Of a stretch of 64,000 bases of DNA, positions 58,690 to 64,000 are shown in pieces. Source of the DNA: Rheum nobile (taxonomy: Eukaryota > Streptophyta > Magnoliopsida > Caryophyllales > Polygonaceae). The DNA is taken from assembly GCA_027886185.1 (NCBI GenBank), contig WOAB01000895.1, positions 1-64,000 of the forward strand, written 5' to 3'. The notes beneath the pieces are model-generated. The model did not search any database. It saw only the letters and a program-made list of their open reading frames with translations, and was not told the DNA's origin. Position 1 is the stretch's first letter. Each line of letters opens with the position of its first letter. The position numbers were made by a program, and so were the translations under genes.

Positions 58690-59018
58690 TTAATTGCTTT
58701 CAATCTTTTATTTCAAGAGAAATAAACAACCCTTCTACAACACCTGCACAAGTTGCGCTCGACGATGAAAAATTGATGTGCCAACATCGGCTTTTATATA
58801 ACCACAAATTTCTTATGCAAGTAAAACACGTGTCACACATGCAAGGTAAGACGTCTAAATGACATCCACGTTACCTCATCTCCAAGTAACACAAGTGGAA
58901 CACATGCAAAGTAGAAGGTATAGAAGACATCCACGTTATCTCCTTTTCAAGGCACACACGTGTCACTCATGCAAGGGAGCACCTTGCATGCATCATCAAC
59001 CTCTCATCGACACGTGTT
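58690..59018 (-). promoter_or_regulatory. Promoter-like block, copy 2
   Basis: Closely similar to 55310-55640. Minus-strand TATATAAAAG at 58791-58800 followed by CCGATGTTGGCAC. Contains ACACGTGT-type G-box-like and ACGTGGATGTC-like motifs and the repeated ACATCCACGTTA unit. It sits upstream of the exon at 58098-58162. Confidence 0.5.
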
Positions 59019-59399
59019 GAGTGTGAAGATGTCAAAGATAGTGGGTGGGGGGACTTGTAGGTGCGATGCTCATGATCCAGCAAGGCTCTCGCGATTCCCT
59101 TCATGGTCTGTGACATCATCATTGGTTGTTTCCGCATTTTATTGACTTCATGCGGCATCGGTGATGACGATGGCATCTTCACTATGAGTTACGCCATGCA
59201 TTCCAGGATTCTAAAGCTTTGTTGATGGGGATGATAACATCTATTTTGTACACTTATTCTCTCCTTCACTCACGCACTTTTGCATTCATCCAGTTCGTTG
59301 ATGATGACGATGGTCTACATGTCGTACCAATGTTTATCCGGTTCTCCATGTTGTAGCAATGTTCATCTGGTTCTCCGATAATGACGATGTAGGACTTCC

Positions 59400-59785
59400 T
59401 TATTGGTGCCCTTTTGCTTCATATCGTATGAACGTCCATCGGGCTCTTCGTTGGTGATGATGTTGAACTTCATGATTTGCGCCCATTCGCTCCATGCCGT
59501 ATCAACATCTATCGGCCTCCTCCTCAGCGCTGATGATGGTGGATTTCATGATTTGCGCCTATTCGCTCCATGTCGTATCAACGTTCATCGGGCTCCTCGA
59601 CGATGATAATGGTGGACTTCATGATTTTCGCCTATTCACTCTATATCGTATCAACGTTCATCGGGCTCCTCGGCGGTGATGGTGGTGGACTTCATGATTT
59701 GCGCCTATTCTCTCCATGCCATGTCAACGTTCATCGGCCTCCTCGACGGTGATGATGGTGGACTTCATGATTTTCTCCGCTTCGC
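59400..59785. repeat. 73-76 bp minisatellite
   Basis: Five clear copies starting at CATGATTT: 59471, 59547, 59620, 59693 and 59766 (spacings 76, 73, 73, 73). Each has CGCCTATTC, CTCCATGTCGTATCAACGTTC, ATCGG and a GATGATGGTGGACTT stretch. More divergent copies extend left to about 59290. The unit length is not a multiple of three throughout, so the short open frames here are not a repeat protein. Confidence 0.88.
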
Positions 59786-60367
59786 TCCATTCCGCACCTG
59801 AAAATACCAAGGGGTGGACCCTTGGGAAGACCCTCAACGAAAGCAAAGTAAGTTAGGGCCTTCAACATGATGAAACTTTATGTAGAGGAAAAGTTTTTTG
59901 AAATAAAGAGTTTGAAGATGATGAATATGAGACAATTATTGGATGAAGCTTTTGATGTTCTTGAAGTGGCAATAACGGGAAGAAGAACTTGAAGATCATG
60001 CTCAAGAATTGAAGAAGTTGAGGAGCTTGAAGTAGACTTGATGGATGACGGCTTTTGAAAAACTTGAAGTGGAGCTCATGATCAACGCTTAAAGAATCTA
60101 TGAAGAAGAATAAATTCCCTCTCCTTGATTTTTGAGATCTCCCACAAAGGATTAATGAGAGTTTTTTATTCTTTCTCCCCAAAAATCCTGCCGTTCACCT
60201 GGTTGCTTCCCCTTCCTTTTATAGTTGAAAGAGTGCCACCCATAGGTTATGCAATCATACCCTAGGAAGTAGAGGCATGGCCTAGTGGATCGCTTTCCCG
60301 GATTTGTTGGTACAGAATCCCCGTTGAAGATGCCACATCTCATACTCAATTAATGCTGAGACCATAC
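59786..60367. other. Unique stretch left of the third Gypsy element
   Basis: No recognised gene. A 106-codon minus-strand frame (59862-60182) is low-complexity Ser/Lys/Phe-rich and not supported. CTTGAAG-type short repeats occur at 59880-60080. Confidence 0.45.
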
Positions 60368-61184
60368 TGATGTGACCCAACCCTTCATGTCAGCTACAGA
60401 GGAGGAAGACGCCATGCGACTTCCGCCTACATGTCCTATCACCCACGCCAGAGCGAAGAGTGTCCAAGCAGCGACACAATCCTTGGTGACCAGACTTGTA
60501 GCCAACCATGGCCAGATCACTACATCGTCCGAGCTTCTGTGTCTCGTCAGCTTAGCCGTGACTGACTCCTCTACAGTTACATCCAGTATGAGCTCGATTT
60601 ATGAGACTTACTATTTCTGGACATTTCTATGAACAGTATTTCTATTTTTAGTAACTGCTAGTTCTGGGTGGTTTCCATTTATGTTAAATGGGCCGCCAAA
60701 TTTAGTAACTAGAGAGTCTGGCCCATTAGGTCAACTCTCTAGTATAAATAGGAACTATTGTATTTCATTTCAGTTTACGTCGAAATAGAGATTTTGTTTA
60801 AAATCGAATAATCTCCTGAAACTCGGGCCCTGACGTCAACAATCTTTGCGTTTCTAGTCGAACTATCCTGGCGCATCGATTCAGTTACCTAACTATCAAG
60901 TTACTATCCGCAACCTCACCACAAGAACTAACCCTAGTTCTTGCCTCCCCTCCAAACCCTAGCGCCGCCTCCCACCATCTTCACGGCCGCCGCCCCTCAT
61001 CCATCCTCTCCGCCGCGTCTCCTCCGTCGCCGCCGCACCACCACCAGACCGCCGATCACCTTTCCGATTCCCCACAGTCCGCTGCCCCCTTCCATTCCTT
61101 TCTGAAGAGTTGTCTACGCCCCAATACGCATTCAAGCGATCCTTACGGAGACTTGGTGATCTTATTTCGGGCAAGGTCACATCA
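60368..61184 (+). repeat. 5' LTR of a third, different Gypsy element
   Basis: 817 bp bounded by perfect 10 bp inverted ends TGATGTGACC and GGTCACATCA. TATA box TATAAATAG at 60743-60751 in normal mid-LTR position. Followed by a primer binding site. No sequence kinship seen with the long-LTR family. The 3' LTR is not in the window. Confidence 0.85.
60743..60751 (+). promoter_or_regulatory. TATA box of the third Gypsy LTR
   Basis: TATAAATAG about 375 bp into the LTR, followed by GAACTATTG. Transcription would start near 60780. Confidence 0.7.
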
Positions 61185-61186
61185 AC

Positions 61187-61199
61187 TGGCATCAGAGCC
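61187..61199 (+). other. Primer binding site of the third Gypsy element
   Basis: TGGCATCAGAGCC, two bases after the LTR. It differs from the common TGGTATCAGAGC by one T to C change. Confidence 0.75.
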
Positions 61200-62188
61200 T
61201 ACGAATCGCGTAAGTCGTTCCAACTCTTCGTTCAATCACTCATTCGCTTCCGTAAATCCCTTCCGGCAAAAAAAAAATCCCAGATCTTGTTCTAGGAACC
61301 AATTTTTTTTCTTCTTGCAATCTAAATTCGAAAAAACAACAAAAACCCTAGGTTTGGTGGTTGAGAATTTCGGCCATCATCAAAAACCAACAAAAAATAA
61401 TATTCTGGACATATCCGAACCATTCACACAATATTTCTGCAATTTCTAGTATTTTGCTTGGTTGTGATTGTGTTTATTGTAGATCCACTTGCATATAGGC
61501 TTAGATAGTTGCTTGCGACTTTGTTTGCCTTGATTGCGCCACAAATCTGCATCATCTCAATCTCATTCTTTTCCCACTTAAATCACTACTTTGCTGAATT
61601 TTTTTATATTTTCTGTGTGCTGGCTGCTGTCCTACTGTTGTAATTCTGTTGTTTGCTGAATTTTTTCCTATGCAGTCGTTTCTGTGTTACAGCATCTGTG
61701 CTGTTCGCAGATTAACGTAAAACCAAAAAAAAAAGAGGGCTGTTCGCAGTAATCAAAATAAAAAATAAAAAATCGAGACCACAGAAGCCAAAATAAGGCA
61801 AGTGCGTCTCTTCGCAGCACACGAAGGGAGATCCCGGTCTTGATTCCGGCACCTTCAATTACTATTTTCGCAAGTGATTCATTTACCGTCTTCTATATCT
61901 TTCACCGTTTGGGTTGCATATCTTGGTTAACTGTGTTGTGCTTGATTTTGTGCTTATATCATTGCATATCTACTTTCAACATTTTCTTTGCTGAGCATTG
62001 CCTTAATTTTGTTGATTGTTGTGTGAGTTGCTTTCGCCCACTCGTAACCGCCCACACGGCTAGCCAGATTAGTTTCCACAGTGATTGCTTGTTGAGTTCG
62101 GTTTTGCTTACCTATTTGTTGATTCTCTATTGTTGTTGTTGTTGTTCGCTTTGATCCTGTGGTTTGCTATTTCTTGCTGTCAGGTACC
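61200..62188 (+). other. Long untranslated leader of the third Gypsy element
   Basis: About 1 kb, T-rich, without a supported frame. It ends in TTGCTGTCAG/GTACC just before the gag ATG, which resembles a splice acceptor, so part of the leader could be an intron. A donor was not fixed. Confidence 0.6.
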
Positions 62189-63808
62189 ATGTCAGAAGGG
62201 GATACTACCCGCGAGACAGGCACAGAGACAGCTGACCAAAGGATGCTCCGAGAGCTGCTTGCTGACAAAAAAGCAAGAGAAGCGCAGATAGCCGAACTCC
62301 AACGTCAGAATGAAGAGCTCTTATCTCTCCAGCACCCGGTCCCGATCACTATGGTAGCTTCTGATCAGGGTCAGCTACAGGCAGATGAGTTGGGCGCCCT
62401 AGCACTGGAAAAGGCGAAGGGTAAAGCCGTGATGCTTCCCTCTACATCAGATCCAGGTCAGCTGAAACACCTGGCATCGCAGAGAGAAAGCATTGTAGTT
62501 CTGCGGCGTCGTCGACAACGACGGTCTGCGCAGGTAGTGATCTGGGAAGAGAACCCTGAAGTTGTAGAGGCCGATGATGAGAGTTCCCAGGAGGAACATG
62601 AGGACGATCAGGTTCATTCCAGTGGTCGACATAGGCAAGGCCGCTCACCGACATTACAGCCTACTACAGGTCGGCCCCATAGCCAGCCGTCTGGTTCCCA
62701 TCTGCAGCAGCGACAGCGTCAACAACGGCCAGCCACTTCTGTGCCGTTTGATATTGATGCTTTCCAGGATCATCAGAGTGTCCGCACACCTATCTACTCT
62801 GACGAGGACGATCAGTTCGATGAATATGACCTCAAAGAGGACGATGGATAGCTGGGTTATGCTCCCGGGTTTCATCCGCCTCTCCGGGATCCCCCTGAGC
62901 TTCAGCACCAACGGTCCAGCTATGTGTCGCCTCCTTTGCTGCCTCAGACGCAGGAGGCCTATTGGCACGCTGTCCAGCCCGGGCGCCACTACCAGGCTCG
63001 CTAGCCACAGTGCCCAACTGTCGGCCCACAACATCCGCGACAACCTGCTCGCTTTCCCCCACAGTATGGCGCTCGTCACTTCGAGCATCTGAAGGACCCT
63101 ACAACTCGGTTTTCGGACCGCCAGGCACATCCACCAGTCCAACGCCGAGACGTGAAGGTAAAAATAAAATACTTCTTTGGCTTATATGATCCTTCTGTCT
63201 TTCTTGAGTGGTTGGAGAACACAGAGCACACCCTGCGCCATTTGACTATCCCTGAGCACGAGAAGGTAGATCTCGTGACTCTACATTTTGAGGGAGCTGC
63301 ACAGACGTGGTGGCAACGTATTACGCAGCAACATTACCGGATGGGTTGGGCACCCATTACTGAGTGGCATCAGCTCGTGTACATCATGACTCAGAAGTAT
63401 GTGCCTTCTATTTACAAGGAGCAGATGCGGACTGAGATCGCTCGTGCGCGACAGGGCACAAATTCGCCTCAGGAGTTCTTCGCTCGCCTCGAGGACATGT
63501 ACTTCAAGGTTGGCGTTAGTGTTGCTCCGGGCACCTTGCGCACGAGGTTCATCACTGGGCTTAACCAGCCTATCCAGGATCAGGTTGACGTCCTGCCCAT
63601 TCGGGACCTCAACAATGTCGTGCACACTATGCATAAGTTCTACCTCCAGCAACAGCGTCAGAGGCAGAGACCATGGCAGTCCGCGCCATCTTCCAGGTAT
63701 GGTTCTAGACCCTTTCCTTCTGTTTGAGGCACTCACTCTACTACTACCTCTAGTGCGCCTAGACAGGATCGAAGTAGCACAGGTACCGCGTCCGCTCCCA
63801 CGACGCAA
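62189..63808 (+). pseudogene. gag: Gypsy gag with several in-frame stops
   Basis: ATG 62189 (MSEGDTTRETGTETADQRML). Residues about 15-45 form a short charged coil (ELLADKKAREAQIAELQRQN). A disordered acidic and Gln-rich region follows. The Retrotrans_gag domain is at about 63150-63640: KYFFGLYDPSVFLEWLEN, then HFEGAAQTWWQRI and YKEQMRTEIARARQG with LEDMYFKVGV. One reading frame runs through the whole stretch but is stopped at TAG 62849-62851, TAG 63002-63004, TGA 63725-63727 and TGA 63806-63808. All four fit single C-to-T changes. No CCHC knuckle or protease is reached. The element is a Ty3/Gypsy; clade not determined. Confidence 0.85.
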
Positions 63809-64000
63809 TGATCCGCCCCGCCTACTAGACGAATTTAATTCAGTGAGTCTCGGACCTTCTCAAAAGGGGTATGAGCTCTGTAAAATTTTCCGAGCATTAT
63901 ATAATACAGTTGAGGTGTTTTCGGGGTTAATGTATCGTTAATGTACGAATATATTTAACCCGGAGTTAAGAAATTTAATCCAAACCAAGTTCGGATAAGA
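63809..64000. other. Right edge: sequence change after gag
   Basis: From about 63827 (ACGAATTTAATTCAGTGAG) the sequence becomes AT-richer and is no longer gag-like, where a zinc knuckle would be expected. It may be a deletion or another insertion; the window ends too soon to tell. Confidence 0.4.

Noticed and set aside
59862..60182. 106-codon minus-strand frame
   Set aside because: Ser/Lys/Phe-rich low complexity made by CTTGAAG-type repeats; no motif or context.
62574..63142. Other-frame and antisense ORFs over the Gypsy gag (for example 62574-63092, 62654-63142, 63281-63808)
   Set aside because: They are shadows of the GC-rich gag frame, which shows real gag motifs.

Overview
This window looks like constitutive heterochromatin from a flowering plant, most likely a eudicot. 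It carries a long AT-rich satellite array, plant Copia and Gypsy LTR retrotransposons with Met-initiator primer binding sites, Stowaway, Tourist-like and MULE-like MITEs, and a broken SnRK2 kinase gene with plant-type introns. I found no intact cellular gene, no rRNA or tRNA gene and no CRISPR array. I could not identify the species.

Layout. Positions 1-38944 are one array of a roughly 118-120 bp satellite (about 18.7 kb of satellite in five blocks), split by transposon insertions. A family of Gypsy elements with very long LTRs (about 3 kb) entered the array several times: a truncated LTR at 1900-10788 (itself split by a 7.1 kb Copia element at 2969-10082), an LTR fragment at 11659-12603, a complete minus-strand element at 23412-30816 (TSD AATTT) and a solo LTR at 33298-36315 (TSD ATTAT). 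The Copia element resembles a Sirevirus: it has a long gag and a second ORF of plant-transposon-protein type, but no pol.

Positions 38945-43307 are a graveyard of a SnRK2 protein kinase gene (minus strand). It has lost exons, and one exon is split by an 862 bp poly(A)-tailed retroposed insertion. A foldback element, a MULE-like MITE and a Tourist-like MITE lie beside it. Positions 43308-54281 are a degraded minus-strand Copia element (TSD TTTTG) that contains a nested plus-strand Gypsy element of the same long-LTR family (44714-52501, TSD TGTGG).

Positions 54282-60367 are mostly unique AT-rich DNA with exon-like remnants, two copies of a promoter-like block 3.4 kb apart, a Stowaway MITE and a 73-76 bp minisatellite. 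At 60368 a different Gypsy element starts: an 817 bp LTR, a primer binding site, a 1 kb leader and a gag frame with several stops. It runs towards the right edge.

The most unusual signals are these. (1) The long-LTR Gypsy family has a TATA box within about 75 nt of the LTR start and a conserved spliceable intron inside the LTR; its two full-length copies share the same RNase H deletion, which suggests a non-autonomous lineage. (2) The pol-less Sirevirus carries a dispersed GAGGGAACAAAG motif more than a dozen times in both orientations, plus a second ORF with its own plant core promoter. (3) A piece of the Gypsy LTR has been absorbed into the higher-order structure of the satellite. All calls come from reading the sequence; no alignment or database search was run.
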